Positions 23,756 to 33,666 of a DNA stretch of 64,000 nucleotides are shown here, piece by piece; position 1 is the first letter of the stretch; each line of letters begins with the position of its first letter. The DNA is from Nitrosomonadales bacterium (GTDB lineage: Bacteria > Pseudomonadota > Gammaproteobacteria > Burkholderiales > Gallionellaceae). Made by a program: the position numbers and the translations under genes. The stretch lies in the NCBI GenBank assembly GCA_016199835.1, contig JACQFX010000048.1, positions 35,544 through 99,543 of the forward strand. Reading direction: 5' to 3'. The notes below the pieces were generated by a model. The model did not search any database, was not told the origin of the DNA, and saw only the letters and a program-made list of their open reading frames with translations.

Positions 23756-23867
23756 GAGGGGCGATGATAGCATGTGGGATAGGGGGCATCTCGCCGAGTA
23801 CAAATCCCGATCACGCGCTAGAATGACCGCCCTCCCCGGCCAGTCGCCGGACTCTCAGGGCCATCCC

Positions 23868-24074
23868 ATGATTGAACAACGCTTGATAAACATCGAAACA
23901 AAAATTACCTATCAGGAAGACCTGGTCGAGGAGCTGAACAAAACGGTCTATCAGCAGCAGAAAAAGCTGGAGCGGCTTGAGGCAACTTGCGAAGCGCTTG
24001 CCAGGCACATCGCATCGCTGGCCGACTCCGTGAGTGAAAGCAAATCCGTGAATGAAAGACCACCGCACTATTAA
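23868..24074 (+). CDS. slyX: SlyX family coiled-coil protein
   Basis: 68 residues from ATG 23868 ([18 protein letters not shown]). It is a short, almost entirely coiled-coil protein with the SlyX pattern E.K..Y.E..V.ELN..VY.QQ. and the terminal PPHY typical of the family. The biochemical role of SlyX is unknown. It is divergent from hslO, about 110 bases away. Confidence 0.88.
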   Translation: MIEQRLINIETKITYQEDLVEELNKTVYQQQKKLERLEATCEALARHIASLADSVSESKSVNERPPHY

Positions 24075-24120
24075 CCGCCCCAAAGCAGGAAGCTGCATTA
24101 AACCTTGGACATCTCCCGCC

Positions 24121-24651
24121 ATGCCTGATTACCGTCGCGCCTGGCATCCGGGCGGAACTTATTTCTTCACCGTCAACTTGCTGCAACGGCAGGGCAATGA
24201 TCTGCTGACTCGTCATATCGAACTGTTGCGCACCGTGGTCAAATCGGTACGGCAGCGTCATCCTTTCAAGATTCACGGCTGGGTGATATTGCCCGAACAC
24301 TTGCACTGCGTCATTGAATTGCCCCCGGAAGATGCGGATTACGCCACGCGCTGGCGGCTGATCAAGATGGATTTTTCCAAGGCATTGCCGCGCACCGAAA
24401 GATTATCTGCGATGCGTATCCGGCGCGGGGAGCGGGGCATATGGCAGCGGCGATATTGGGAACACTTGATTCGGGATGAGCGAGATTATCGGGCGCACAT
24501 GGATTATGTACATATCAACCCGGTGAAACATGGCTTGGTCAAGTGTGTGGCAGATTGGCCTTATTCAACATTTCATCGCATGGTTGCGGAAGGAATTTAT
24601 CCGGCGGATTGGGCGGGCGGGAATGAGGATGAAGCGGGATATAACGATTAA
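24121..24651 (+). CDS. REP-associated tyrosine transposase (RAYT, Y1 family)
   Basis: 176 residues from ATG 24121 ([19 protein letters not shown]), the usual RAYT start; a longer frame from 24052 overlaps slyX and is less likely. The HUH-type metal motif is HLHC with VILPEHLH, and the tyrosine helix includes [20 protein letters not shown]. RAYTs nick REP palindromes. Two copies of a REP-like sequence follow immediately at 24667 and 24747, likely its cognate substrates. The window also has at least three other palindrome families. Confidence 0.9.
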   Translation: MPDYRRAWHPGGTYFFTVNLLQRQGNDLLTRHIELLRTVVKSVRQRHPFKIHGWVILPEHLHCVIELPPEDADYATRWRLIKMDFSKALPRTERLSAMRIRRGERGIWQRRYWEHLIRDERDYRAHMDYVHINPVKHGLVKCVADWPYSTFHRMVAEGIYPADWAGGNEDEAGYND

Positions 24652-24666
24652 CAATCGTAGGAATTC

Positions 24667-24777
24667 GTAGGGTGCAATAAGCGAAGCGCATTGCGCCGTA
24701 TGGGGCGTGAGAGTTTCATTCCACGAGGTTTTTATGCCTCAATTTTGTAGGGTGCAATAAGCGAAGCGCATTGCACC
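24667..24777. repeat. Pair of REP-like repeats next to RAYT, family C
   Basis: Two direct copies of a 31-base unit with start positions 80 bases apart (24667-24697 and 24747-24777). Each begins GTAGGGTGCAATAAGCGAAG and contains the stem GGTGCAAT/ATTGCACC; the first copy has one base change in its right arm. The pair sits 15 bases after the transposase stop, a classical REP doublet layout. Confidence 0.85.
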
Positions 24778-24831
24778 GGATGGTTGCATCGAAAATTTGT
24801 GGGATACATACTACGCGGGCTGTACGCTGGC

Positions 24832-26052
24832 TCAGTCTAAATACTCGCATACTTTGATTACGCGCTGTACACCATTTATAGTGCTAGCTATTTCGGCTGC
24901 GGTTTGGCATTGATTACGGCGAAGCATTCCCATTATATATACAGCACCATTCTCAATAATAACTTTGACGTTATTAGACTGGAGTTCTTGGTTATTGATA
25001 AATCGCGCCCTAACATTATTGGTTATTTCCATATCTCTGCTGATCAAGGAAAGGCTGATATTCTGAGCTACTACTAACTCGTTGGAAACAGCTTTTACAT
25101 AATTGATACTTGCAATGAAATTTCCTATCTCGTTTTTAATCCTTTCATTTGGTGCTTCTCCAGTAACCAATACCTTGCGATTGAGACTGTTAATATTGAC
25201 ATGCGCTGCATTTTGATACTTTATGCTAACTTGTCTACGGCATTCAGCTTCAATGTTTACATCATCAACCTGTGAACTATCAGCATTGTAGGCGAATGGT
25301 GTACCCGATTTTTCCTGCTCCACCTTCATGCTGGAGCGCAGGGTTCGCAAGTTCTCAACCGCAGGATCATCAATAGCAAAAGTAGATGATACCCTTTGAC
25401 CAGTACTGACACCCCAATTCTTGAATGAGCCAATTACTAATGCAGGCATGACATAGCGCAAGTCTCCCGTTGATCCCGTACTCGTAGTTGTTGAGCGCCA
25501 TACCTGAGAAAACTTCTTATCGCGCTTGTATGCATCGATGTCGTAGGCGTCAAGGACTAGGTATCGAAAATAGGTAGTGACTTGTTGAATATGAGTTGAG
25601 TATCCTGTGATACCGTAGGTTGGAGTATAGGTTGTGTAGGAATTGTAGCTCAGGTTTCCGCCGTAGCTATTTACGGTTCCAGTTGTCATCGATCCGGAAT
25701 AGCCGGTTTGCCCCCAGACGGGCAACGAATAGGTACTCGTATGTAATTGTGGATCTCCTATTCCATAGGATACGAAGATCACAATATCGGCATCTTCTAG
25801 CTTTTGACTTTCCCGAAAGCTAGATGAAATGAGTCCTCGTCGTATGTAGCCAGCGTACTCTTGAAACTGGAGGTCATCTATGGAAATGCCAGCATTGCCG
25901 GGCATGAGCCAGTAAGTTTTCTTGTAGGATGCTTGCCCACTGGCAATGGCATCCACATTGACGGTAATGGTCGGTCTTGCATTAATTCCCGCACATCCGC
26001 CAAGCAAGGCGGCCAAAAGGATGAGAAGCGTTCGGAAGTATCGCAAAGTCAT
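24832..26052 (-). CDS. Lipoprotein with DUF4136-like and two BON domains
   Basis: 406 residues. The signal peptide ends in the lipobox LLGGC (lipid-modified C20). Residues about 30-235 resemble the DUF4136 lipoprotein domain (DADIVIFVSYGIGDP, a long Tyr/Ser/Gly-rich stretch). Two BON-type segments follow, about 262-330 (VLVTGEAPNERIKNEI) and 340-406 (VYIMGMLRRNQCQTAAEIA). BON domains bind membranes or other envelope proteins. The gene is visibly richer in A and T than its neighbours and lies beside a RAYT locus, suggesting acquisition. Function is unknown; it is probably exported to the envelope. Confidence 0.8.
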   Translation of the reverse strand: MTLRYFRTLLILLAALLGGCAGINARPTITVNVDAIASGQASYKKTYWLMPGNAGISIDDLQFQEYAGYIRRGLISSSFRESQKLEDADIVIFVSYGIGDPQLHTSTYSLPVWGQTGYSGSMTTGTVNSYGGNLSYNSYTTYTPTYGITGYSTHIQQVTTYFRYLVLDAYDIDAYKRDKKFSQVWRSTTTSTGSTGDLRYVMPALVIGSFKNWGVSTGQRVSSTFAIDDPAVENLRTLRSSMKVEQEKSGTPFAYNADSSQVDDVNIEAECRRQVSIKYQNAAHVNINSLNRKVLVTGEAPNERIKNEIGNFIASINYVKAVSNELVVAQNISLSLISRDMEITNNVRARFINNQELQSNNVKVIIENGAVYIMGMLRRNQCQTAAEIASTINGVQRVIKVCEYLD

Positions 26053-26061
26053 TATGTCCTC

Positions 26062-26256
26062 TCAGTCTTTCATGCGTTGCGCTGTTTCATAGCGGAGAAG
26101 CGTTTCATTTGTAAAAGTTCTAGCGCACTCGGCGTTTTGACATTCATACACGAGCCGTTTTCTGGCGCGGCCTTGGGAACTAGCATCGCGGCCCGTGTAA
26201 GCAACGTTGGTGCTATTGCAGTAGGGGCAGTACAGAGGAAGGTTGCTTCGATTCAT
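26062..26256 (-). CDS. Small zinc-ribbon protein, Ogr/Delta-like
   Basis: 64 residues with a TAGGAG ribosome site before the ATG. CPYC near residue 10 and CQNAEC near residue 39 form a four-cysteine zinc site. The spacing and the ending ARTFTNETLLRYE recall phage Ogr/Delta transcription activators, although no phage genes are adjacent. It is 9 bases upstream of the lipoprotein gene, so the two are probably co-transcribed and it may regulate that gene. Recognition is by motif only. Confidence 0.65.
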   Translation of the reverse strand: MNRSNLPLYCPYCNSTNVAYTGRDASSQGRARKRLVYECQNAECARTFTNETLLRYETAQRMKD

Positions 26257-26414
26257 GGCGAAACTCCTAAGATAAGGCGCTAACCAGATATAGAAAATTT
26301 ATTCATAGTGGAGCCATGCTGCCTATTCAGTAAAACTTCGCGGATGGAAGCTCAAATCACTTCTCGACGATTTTTCCTTGGGCTGCTCAAACAACTCTCA
26401 ACTCTAGACTGATT

Positions 26415-27935
26415 TTACCCCGCCTTCACCGGAATCTTGCCTATCTTCACCTGCCACTCCTTCGGCCCCGTGTCATGCACCGAAGTCCCCTTGCTGTCCA
26501 CCGCCACCGTGACCGGCATATCCTGCACGGTGAATTCGTAGATGGCTTCCATGCCGAGTTCGGCGAAGGCCAGCACTTTCGAGGCCTTGATCGCTTTGGA
26601 CACGAGGTAGGCCGCGCCGCCTACGGCCATCAGGTAAACGGCCTTGTGCTTCTTGATCGCTTCGATGGCTTCGGGGCCGCGTTCGGATTTGCCGACCATG
26701 CCGATCAGGCCGGTCTGTGCCAGCATCATCTCGGTGAACTTGTCCATGCGTGTGGCGGTGGTGGGGCCGGCGGGACCGACCACTTCGTCGCGCACCGGGT
26801 CGACCGGGCCGACGTAGTAGATGAAACGGTTGCGGAAATCCACGGGCAATTCTTCTCCGCGCGCGAGCATGTCGGAGATGCGCTTGTGCGCGGCATCGCG
26901 CCCCGTAAGCAATTTGCCATTCAGCAACAGCGTCTCACCCGGCTTGAATGTGGCGATCTCTTCGCGCGTGATGGTGTCGAGATTGACGCGGCGCGATTCG
27001 GCGGAGGCTTTCCATTCGATCTTCGGCCAGTCATCCAGCGACGGCGGCGTCAGCACCGCAGGGCCACTGCCATCCAAAGTGAAATGAATGTGGCGCGTCG
27101 CGGCGCAGTTGGGGATCATGGCCACCGGCAGGCTCGCCGCGTGCGTGGGAAAGTCCATGATCTTCACGTCCACCACCGTGGTGAGTCCGCCCAAGCCCTG
27201 TGCGCCTATGCCCAGCGCGTTGACCTTGTCGAACAGTTCCAGGCGCAATTCCTCGATGCGATTTTTTGCTCCGCGCGCTTGCAGTTCGTGCATATCCACG
27301 GGCTCCATCAGCGCTTCCTTGGCCAGCAGCATGGCCTTCTCCGCCGTGCCGCCGATGCCGATGCCGAGTATGCCCGGCGGACACCAGCCCGCACCCATCT
27401 CGGGCACCGTCTCCAGCACCCAATCCACGATACTGTCGGAAGGATTGAGCGCGGCGAACTTGGATTTATTCTCCGAGCCGCCGCCCTTGGCCGCGAGTAT
27501 GACTTCGACCTTGTCGCCCGCGACGATCTCGTAATTGATCACGGCAGGCGTGTTGTCGCGCGTGTTCTTGCGCGCACCGGCTGGGTCGCTCAGCACCGAA
27601 GCGCGCAGCATGTTGTCCGGGTTGAGATATGCGCGGCGCACGCCTTCGTTGATCATGTCGGTCACGCTCATCTTCGCATCATCCCAGCGCACATCCATGC
27701 CCACCTTGACGAAAGCCGTCACGATGCCGGTGTCCTGACAGATCGGTCTATGCCCCTGCGCGCTCATGCGCGAGTTGGTGAGTATCTGCGCGATGGCATC
27801 GCGCGCGGCAGGCGACTGCTCGCGCTCGTAGGCCTTGCCCAGCGCCTGCACGTAGTCGAGCGGGTGGTAGTAGGAAATGTATTGCAGCGCGTCGGCGACG
27901 CTGGCGATGAGGTGTTCTTGACGAATGGTGGTCAT
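26415..27935 (-). CDS. fumA: Fumarate hydratase class I (iron-sulfur)
   Basis: 506 residues, the length of the single-chain class I enzyme. The N-terminal catalytic part carries ICQDTGIVTAFVKVG (cluster cysteine C66), GSENKSKFAAL and GAGWCPPGILGIGIGG. The C-terminal part has the swivelling domain with YYVGPVDP and GPAGPTTATRMD. It uses an oxygen-sensitive [4Fe-4S] cluster to interconvert fumarate and malate. It stands alone on the minus strand downstream of the lipoprotein pair. Confidence 0.94.
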   Translation of the reverse strand: MTTIRQEHLIASVADALQYISYYHPLDYVQALGKAYEREQSPAARDAIAQILTNSRMSAQGHRPICQDTGIVTAFVKVGMDVRWDDAKMSVTDMINEGVRRAYLNPDNMLRASVLSDPAGARKNTRDNTPAVINYEIVAGDKVEVILAAKGGGSENKSKFAALNPSDSIVDWVLETVPEMGAGWCPPGILGIGIGGTAEKAMLLAKEALMEPVDMHELQARGAKNRIEELRLELFDKVNALGIGAQGLGGLTTVVDVKIMDFPTHAASLPVAMIPNCAATRHIHFTLDGSGPAVLTPPSLDDWPKIEWKASAESRRVNLDTITREEIATFKPGETLLLNGKLLTGRDAAHKRISDMLARGEELPVDFRNRFIYYVGPVDPVRDEVVGPAGPTTATRMDKFTEMMLAQTGLIGMVGKSERGPEAIEAIKKHKAVYLMAVGGAAYLVSKAIKASKVLAFAELGMEAIYEFTVQDMPVTVAVDSKGTSVHDTGPKEWQVKIGKIPVKAG

Positions 27936-28099
27936 ATGATCAGGCTTCGGGTTGATTGAATGTGGAAAATTTCAGGATGCGATTTTAACCTGAAAATGCC
28001 GCTCTTCAGTCTTGTGGATGGGTATCAAGAGACGGGGTCGTGCTTATAAAGCAGCATTAGGGCAAGGGCGGCAGACGATCCGATGCGGGCATTGAGAAT

Positions 28100-30799
28100 T
28101 CAACAACGCCCCAATATTTGACGAATCTCCGGCACGCAGGAGCCACACCCCGTACCCGCTTTCAAACTCGAGCCTATTGCCTCAACGCTGTTCAAACCCT
28201 GAGCATGAATAGCTTTCAGAATGGTTTTTTCTCCTACGCCAAAACAGGCACACACGGTGCGCCCGCTATCGGCGGCTGTACCTATGGGCGGTCGGGCAGA
28301 AAGCAAACCTGCCAATTCGGCAGGTTCCAGTTGTTTCCGGGCAAACAAACTCCCCAGCCAATCGCGCTCCGGCAAGCGAGGGTCGGTAGCCATAAAGAAA
28401 ACAGCTTCGAGTTGCCCATCCTTCAAACATGCTGCGCGATAACGCCCCATTGCCGCATCGCGGTATTCGATCCAATCATTGGCAAAATGTGCGCAGCGCT
28501 TCGGGGGCTCCGCCAGACCGCTTTCTTCGACCAAGGCCGTTTCTACCCAAGTGCGACTATCCGCCAGCGATGTCTCACCGGCAATTTCATGCCGCCAATA
28601 ACCCGCTCTTTGCGAGCCGGCACAATAGCTGGCGTCCTTAAGCTCAAGCCTGGCTCGGCTTAATACAAAGCCGTACCAGGCCGCCCGATAGGGTTCGACC
28701 CGCACCGGCGTATGTTTAGACTCCGGTTGGCCTGAAACAGGATCGGTGATGGGCGCGACCAGCGCATCCGCGCGCGCCGATTTGGCAAAGGCATCGCTCC
28801 AGTGCATAGGCACGAACACCGAACCCTGGCGCTGATCTTCGCTGACCTGCACTCGCGCCAACATGCTGCCGTGCCGGCTGGTCAGGCGCGCCAGCCCGCC
28901 TTCCAGCAACTGGTAATTTAGTGCATCGAACGCATGTACTTGCACGAATGGCTCGACAGTATGCGCATTCAGGCGCGGCACTTTCCCGGTGCGGGTCATG
29001 GTGTGCCACTGATCGCGGATGCGGCCGGTATTCAGCACCAGCGGATATTCAGCGTTGGTCGCCACCACAGGCGGTCGCGGTGCAATGGCGACCATGCGCG
29101 CTTTACCATTGGGCGTATAGAACTTTCCGTCTGCGAACAATCGTTGCGTACCTGGCTCAGCCAAGTGATTAACCGGCCATTGCACCGGTTGCAATGCGTC
29201 ATATTCTGCGTCGTCCAATTCTGCCAGTGCGCCAATATCGAAGGCGCGCTGACCTGCATTCTCAAAACCCGACAGGCGCGCATGTTCGCGAAATATCTGC
29301 GCCGGTTTGGTGTAGGAAAACTCTGCGGCAAAGCCCATGCGCTGCGCCACTTGTGAAATGATCCACCAATCCTGTCTGGCTTCGCCTGTCGTCGGCTGGA
29401 ACGAGCGTTGGCGCGAAATGCGTCGTTCCGAATTGGTCACGCTGCCGCTCTTCTCGCCCCAGCTTGCGGCGGGCAGCAGGATGTCAGCGCAAGCCGTGGT
29501 GTCCGTATGCCGCACGCAATCCGATACCACAACGAATTCGCAATCCAGCAAGGCGGCGCGAACGCGGTCGGCATCCGGCAAACTCACGACGGGATTGGTT
29601 CCCATGATCCACACCGCCTTGATCTTTCCCGATGCGATAGCCTGGAACATTTCCACTGCTTTCAGTCCGGGGGCCTGCGCGATGCGCGGTGCGCTCCAGA
29701 ATCGTGCAACCCGTTCGACATCCCCAACATCGGAATAATCCATATGCGCAGCCAGTTGGTTGGCCAGCCCGCCCACCTCGCGCCCGCCCATCGCATTGGG
29801 TTGCCCGGTGACAGAGAAAGGCCCCATGCCGGGACGGCCGATCCGGCCAGTGGCGAGATGCACGTTGATGATCGCATTGGCCTTGTCCACGCCGCTGGAG
29901 GACTGGTTGATGCCTTGCGAGAAGATAGTCACAACACGTTCGGTGCGCTCGAACAAACGAAAGAAGTCGCCGATTTGCGCTTCGGCAATTCCGCATACCT
30001 GCGCGACTTGAGGTGTCGAATTGGCGGCACGTACTGCCTCGAAAGCAGCGGCAAAGCCCTCAACGTGGGCTTCCACATAAACCAGATCGAGCGCGTCTTC
30101 GCGGCGTAAATGGTGCAGCAGACCGTTGAACAAGTGTGCATCGGAACCTGGCGCAATCGCCAGATGCAGGTCGGCGATGTCGCAAGTCGCCGTGCGGCGC
30201 GGATCGACCACCACCACCTGCATGGCCGGGCGATTCTTTTTCGCTGCCGCCAAACGCTGGTACAGCACCGGATGCGCCCATGCCAGATTGGAACCGACGA
30301 TGACGACAAGATCGGCAGCCTCGACGTCCTCATAGCAGACCGGCACCGCATCGGCACCGAAGGCGCGTTTGTGTGCCGCCACTGCGGTGGACATGCACAG
30401 GCGCGAATTGGTGTCGATATTGGCGCTGCCGATGAAGCCTTTCATCAGCTTGTTGGCAACGTAATAGTCCTCGGTGAGCAACTGGCCGGAGACATAAAAC
30501 GCCACCGCATCCGTGCCATGCTCCGCGATGATCTTGTTGAAACCGCTGGCAACGCGATCCAGCGCTTCATCCCAGGAGGTTTGCCGTCCGTCGATCAGCG
30601 GATGCAGCAAACGTCCCGCGTGATCCAGCGTATCGGCGAGTGCCGCGCCCTTGGAGCACAGCCGCCCGAAATTGGCCGGGTGTTGCGGATCGCCGACGAT
30701 GGTGATGCCATCGCCGGCAACATTCGCGACCACGCCGCAGCCTACCCCGCAGTAGGGGCAGGTGCTGCTAGTAGCGTTCGGCACCGTTATGCTTTGCAT
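28100..30799 (-). CDS. nasA: Assimilatory nitrate reductase catalytic subunit
   Basis: 899 residues. The N-terminal [4Fe-4S] motif CPYCGVGCGV plus C48 is followed by the molybdopterin-guanine-dinucleotide oxidoreductase body (SRLCMSTAVAAHKRAFG, VTGQPNAMGGREVGGLAN). A C-terminal BFD-like [2Fe-2S] domain (about 845-899; CACFGVG, GTGCGSC) is typical of cytoplasmic NasA that takes electrons without a separate FAD subunit. There is no twin-arginine signal. It overlaps nirD by 13 nt and is the last gene of the nitrate operon. Confidence 0.95.
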   Translation of the reverse strand: MQSITVPNATSSTCPYCGVGCGVVANVAGDGITIVGDPQHPANFGRLCSKGAALADTLDHAGRLLHPLIDGRQTSWDEALDRVASGFNKIIAEHGTDAVAFYVSGQLLTEDYYVANKLMKGFIGSANIDTNSRLCMSTAVAAHKRAFGADAVPVCYEDVEAADLVVIVGSNLAWAHPVLYQRLAAAKKNRPAMQVVVVDPRRTATCDIADLHLAIAPGSDAHLFNGLLHHLRREDALDLVYVEAHVEGFAAAFEAVRAANSTPQVAQVCGIAEAQIGDFFRLFERTERVVTIFSQGINQSSSGVDKANAIINVHLATGRIGRPGMGPFSVTGQPNAMGGREVGGLANQLAAHMDYSDVGDVERVARFWSAPRIAQAPGLKAVEMFQAIASGKIKAVWIMGTNPVVSLPDADRVRAALLDCEFVVVSDCVRHTDTTACADILLPAASWGEKSGSVTNSERRISRQRSFQPTTGEARQDWWIISQVAQRMGFAAEFSYTKPAQIFREHARLSGFENAGQRAFDIGALAELDDAEYDALQPVQWPVNHLAEPGTQRLFADGKFYTPNGKARMVAIAPRPPVVATNAEYPLVLNTGRIRDQWHTMTRTGKVPRLNAHTVEPFVQVHAFDALNYQLLEGGLARLTSRHGSMLARVQVSEDQRQGSVFVPMHWSDAFAKSARADALVAPITDPVSGQPESKHTPVRVEPYRAAWYGFVLSRARLELKDASYCAGSQRAGYWRHEIAGETSLADSRTWVETALVEESGLAEPPKRCAHFANDWIEYRDAAMGRYRAACLKDGQLEAVFFMATDPRLPERDWLGSLFARKQLEPAELAGLLSARPPIGTAADSGRTVCACFGVGEKTILKAIHAQGLNSVEAIGSSLKAGTGCGSCVPEIRQILGRC

Positions 30800-31113
30800 A
30801 CTCCCGCCTCTGCTTCGAGAAACAATTCACCGTGGGCGACGCGCACTTCATGCCGATGTGCGCAACCGTTGTCCGGGGCAATTGCGGCGCCCGACTCCAG
30901 ATCGATCACCCAGTTGTGCAACGGGCAGGTGACACGCTTGCCGTGCACGATACCTTGCGACAGTTGCCCGCCCTTGTGCGGGCAGCGATTGTTCAGCGCG
31001 AACACCTGGTCGTCCAAGGTGCGGAACAGCGCAATCTCGCCTGTTGCCGTCTTGACGACGCGCGAACCCTGACGCGGAATGTCTTCCAGCCTGCCGACTT
31101 GTATCCAGTTCAT
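30787..31113 (-). CDS. nirD: Nitrite reductase small subunit (Rieske-type)
   Basis: 108 residues with the Rieske-like [2Fe-2S] ligands CPHKGG and CPLHNWVIDL. It partners NirB in NADH-dependent reduction of nitrite to ammonium. It lies 11 bases after nirB and overlaps nasA, so all three are translated from one message. Confidence 0.94.
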   Translation of the reverse strand: MNWIQVGRLEDIPRQGSRVVKTATGEIALFRTLDDQVFALNNRCPHKGGQLSQGIVHGKRVTCPLHNWVIDLESGAAIAPDNGCAHRHEVRVAHGELFLEAEAGVCKA

Positions 31114-31124
31114 TTCATTTCTCC

Positions 31125-33572
31125 TTATGCGATGGTGGCAAGAGCGGTGAATTCATGCGCCTCTTTACCTTCGGCGCGTTCTTTCCACGGGTCGTCCTGC
31201 GAATAGCGTTGCGATTCCAGGAAGCGCGCATACAGTTCGGCGCGTTTCGCCGCATCGTCGACGATGTGCCGCTTGACGTGAGCCAGACCGACACGCTCTA
31301 TCCATGGTGCGGTACGATCCAGATAATGGGCGTCTTCGCGATATAGTTGCATAAACGCGCCGCAATATTCCAGCACTTCAGCTTCGCTTGCGACCTTGCA
31401 CAGGAAATCGGTGACGCGCACCTTGACGCCGCCGTTGCCGCCCACATGCAACTCATAACCGGAATCCACACACACCACGCCGAAATCCTTGATGGTCGCT
31501 TCGACGCAATTGCGCGGACACCCGGAAACGGCGATCTTGAATTTGTGCGGCGTCCATGAACCCCAGGTCATCTTCTCGACCTGGATGCCCAGGCCGGTGG
31601 AGTCCTGCGTGCCAAAACGGCACCACTCCGAACCGACGCAGGTCTTCACCGTGCGCAACGATTTGCCATAAGCATGGCCGGAGACGAAGCCCGCCTCGAC
31701 CAGCTCGCTCCACATCTTGGGCAGATTCTCTTTGGTGATCCCGTACAGCCCGATGCGCTGTCCGCCGGTGATGTGGACGGTGGGCACTTCGTGGCGCTCG
31801 GCGATCTCGGCGATAGCGCGCAGCTCGGCGGGCGAAGTGACACCGCCCCAGATGCGCGGAATCACCGAATAGGTGCCGTCCTTCTGGATGTTGGCATGCA
31901 CGCGCTCGTTGATGAAGCGCGAGCGGCTGTCGTCCGCATATTCGCCCGGCCATGCGGCCAGCAGATAGTAGTTCAGCGCGGGGCGACACACATGGCAACC
32001 GTCCGGCGTCTTCCATTGCAAGGCCTGCATCACCTCGGGGATGGTCTTCAGGCCGCGCTCGCGTATCGTCTGCTGCATATCCTGATGTGCGTGCTCGGTG
32101 CAGCCGCAGATCGGCTTCTTGCTCGGCTGGGCGGAATAATCACCGCCCAGCGTATTCGCCAGGATTGCTTCCACCAGCCCGGTGCACGAACCGCACGAAG
32201 CGGATGCCTTGGTATGGGCGCGCACTTCTTCCAGCGTGAACAGCTTCTTGTCGATGATGGCGTTGACGATGGCGCCCTTGCACACGCCGTTGCAGCCGCA
32301 AACTTCCACCGAGTCCGGCAGGTTCGCCACTGCTGCCGTGCCGCCGTGGCCGGAATCGCCGATGTGCATCTGGCCAAACAGCAGGTGTTCGCGCATCTCG
32401 GACACGTCCGTCTCGTCGCGCATCATCTGGAAATACCACGGGCCGTCCATGGTGTCGCCGTACATCACCGCGCCGCGCAATTTATTGTTGCGCAGCACCA
32501 GCTTTTTGTACACGCCGCGCGCAGCGTCCTGCAGCAGCAGCTCTTCGTCTTGCGCGCCGGCATTGAAATCGCCGGCCGAGAACAGGTCGATGCCGGTTAC
32601 CTTGAGCTTGGTCGAAACGGATGAGCCTTCGTAACGCATCGCGCCATAGCGGGCGAGATGGTTCGCGGCGACCTTGGCCTGCTCGAACAGCGGTGCGACC
32701 AGCCCGTAAGTCTGCCCGCGATGCTGCACGCATTCGCCGACCGAATAGATCTTCGGGTCATAGGTCTGCATGGTGTCGCTGACGACGATGCCGCGCTCGC
32801 AGTGGATGCCGGCGGATTTGGCCAGTGCGATATTGGGGCGGATGCCGGCCGACATCACGACCAGATCGGCCGGAATCTCTTCGCCGCCACTGAAGCGCAA
32901 GCCGGTGACCGAGGTTTCGCCGAGGATGGCGTCCGTCTGCCGCGACATGTAAAACTTCAGGCCGCGTTGTTCCAGCGCTTGCTGCAACAGGCCGCCGCCG
33001 ACCTTGTCCAGTTGACGCTCCATCGGCCACTCGCACAGGTGCACCACCGCTACGTCCATGCCGCGCAGCGACAGACCGTTCGCGGCCTCCAGCCCGAGCA
33101 GGCCGCCGCCGATCACGACGGCGCGCTTGCCCGGCATGGAGGCGGCGAGCATCTTCTCGACGTCATCAATGCTGCGGTAACCCAGCACGCCCGGCAGATC
33201 GATTCCCGGCACCGGCAACATGATGGGGTTGGAACCGGTGGCGATCAGCAGCCTGTCATAGGGAGTGACGATGCCGTCGTCCGTTTCAACCAGACAGTGC
33301 AGGCGATCGATCTGCGTTACCGTCTTGCCGGTGTGCAGGGTGATGTGGTTCTGCTCGTACCAGCTCCAGTCGTTCAGGATCGTGTCCTTGAATGCCATCT
33401 CGCCGGACAGCACCGGAGACAGCAGGATGCGGTTGTAATTGGGTTGCGGCTCGGAGCCGAACACGGTGATATCGAATTCATCCGCCGACATCTTGAGCAA
33501 TTCCTCGATGGTGCGGATGCCGGCCATGCCGTTGCCGATTACCACCAGGCGTATTTTGTTCTTTACCATCAT
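31125..33572 (-). CDS. nirB: Assimilatory NADH nitrite reductase large subunit
   Basis: 815 residues. The N-terminal FAD/NAD oxidoreductase (GNGMAGIRTIEELL, GGGLLGLEAANGL) is followed by BFD-type [2Fe-2S] segments (CGCNGVCKG, CGSCTGLVE; a second copy CGCTE and CHVCRP). The sirohaem/[4Fe-4S] sulfite-reductase-like half has CVGSEWCRFG and CPRNCVEA. It reduces nitrite by six electrons. A strong terminator with an upstream double hairpin precedes it (33586-33666), indicating control by antitermination. Confidence 0.96.
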   Translation of the reverse strand: MMVKNKIRLVVIGNGMAGIRTIEELLKMSADEFDITVFGSEPQPNYNRILLSPVLSGEMAFKDTILNDWSWYEQNHITLHTGKTVTQIDRLHCLVETDDGIVTPYDRLLIATGSNPIMLPVPGIDLPGVLGYRSIDDVEKMLAASMPGKRAVVIGGGLLGLEAANGLSLRGMDVAVVHLCEWPMERQLDKVGGGLLQQALEQRGLKFYMSRQTDAILGETSVTGLRFSGGEEIPADLVVMSAGIRPNIALAKSAGIHCERGIVVSDTMQTYDPKIYSVGECVQHRGQTYGLVAPLFEQAKVAANHLARYGAMRYEGSSVSTKLKVTGIDLFSAGDFNAGAQDEELLLQDAARGVYKKLVLRNNKLRGAVMYGDTMDGPWYFQMMRDETDVSEMREHLLFGQMHIGDSGHGGTAAVANLPDSVEVCGCNGVCKGAIVNAIIDKKLFTLEEVRAHTKASASCGSCTGLVEAILANTLGGDYSAQPSKKPICGCTEHAHQDMQQTIRERGLKTIPEVMQALQWKTPDGCHVCRPALNYYLLAAWPGEYADDSRSRFINERVHANIQKDGTYSVIPRIWGGVTSPAELRAIAEIAERHEVPTVHITGGQRIGLYGITKENLPKMWSELVEAGFVSGHAYGKSLRTVKTCVGSEWCRFGTQDSTGLGIQVEKMTWGSWTPHKFKIAVSGCPRNCVEATIKDFGVVCVDSGYELHVGGNGGVKVRVTDFLCKVASEAEVLEYCGAFMQLYREDAHYLDRTAPWIERVGLAHVKRHIVDDAAKRAELYARFLESQRYSQDDPWKERAEGKEAHEFTALATIA

Positions 33573-33585
33573 CTACTCCCCTCAA

Positions 33586-33666
33586 TAAAAAACGTCGTCC
33601 GGTTACTAACCGGAACGACGCCTTTGTCGTTGCTGCATTCCAAAATCCAGAACCCGCCGTTGGGTC
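33586..33666 (-). promoter_or_regulatory. ANTAR-type antiterminator leader of nirB
   Basis: In the transcript, hairpin P1 (33666-33651) has stem GACCC/GGGUU and hexaloop AACGGC. P2 (33631-33614) has stem AACGAC/GUCGUU and hexaloop AAAGGC. Both loops have A at position 1 and G at position 4, the known ANTAR recognition pattern. P2 overlaps the 5' arm of an intrinsic terminator (33620-33586; CGTCGT.CCGGTTA stem, then TTTTTT). Binding by NasT should stabilise P1-P2 and prevent the terminator, allowing nirBD-nasA transcription. The same arrangement precedes nrtA. Confidence 0.88.
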
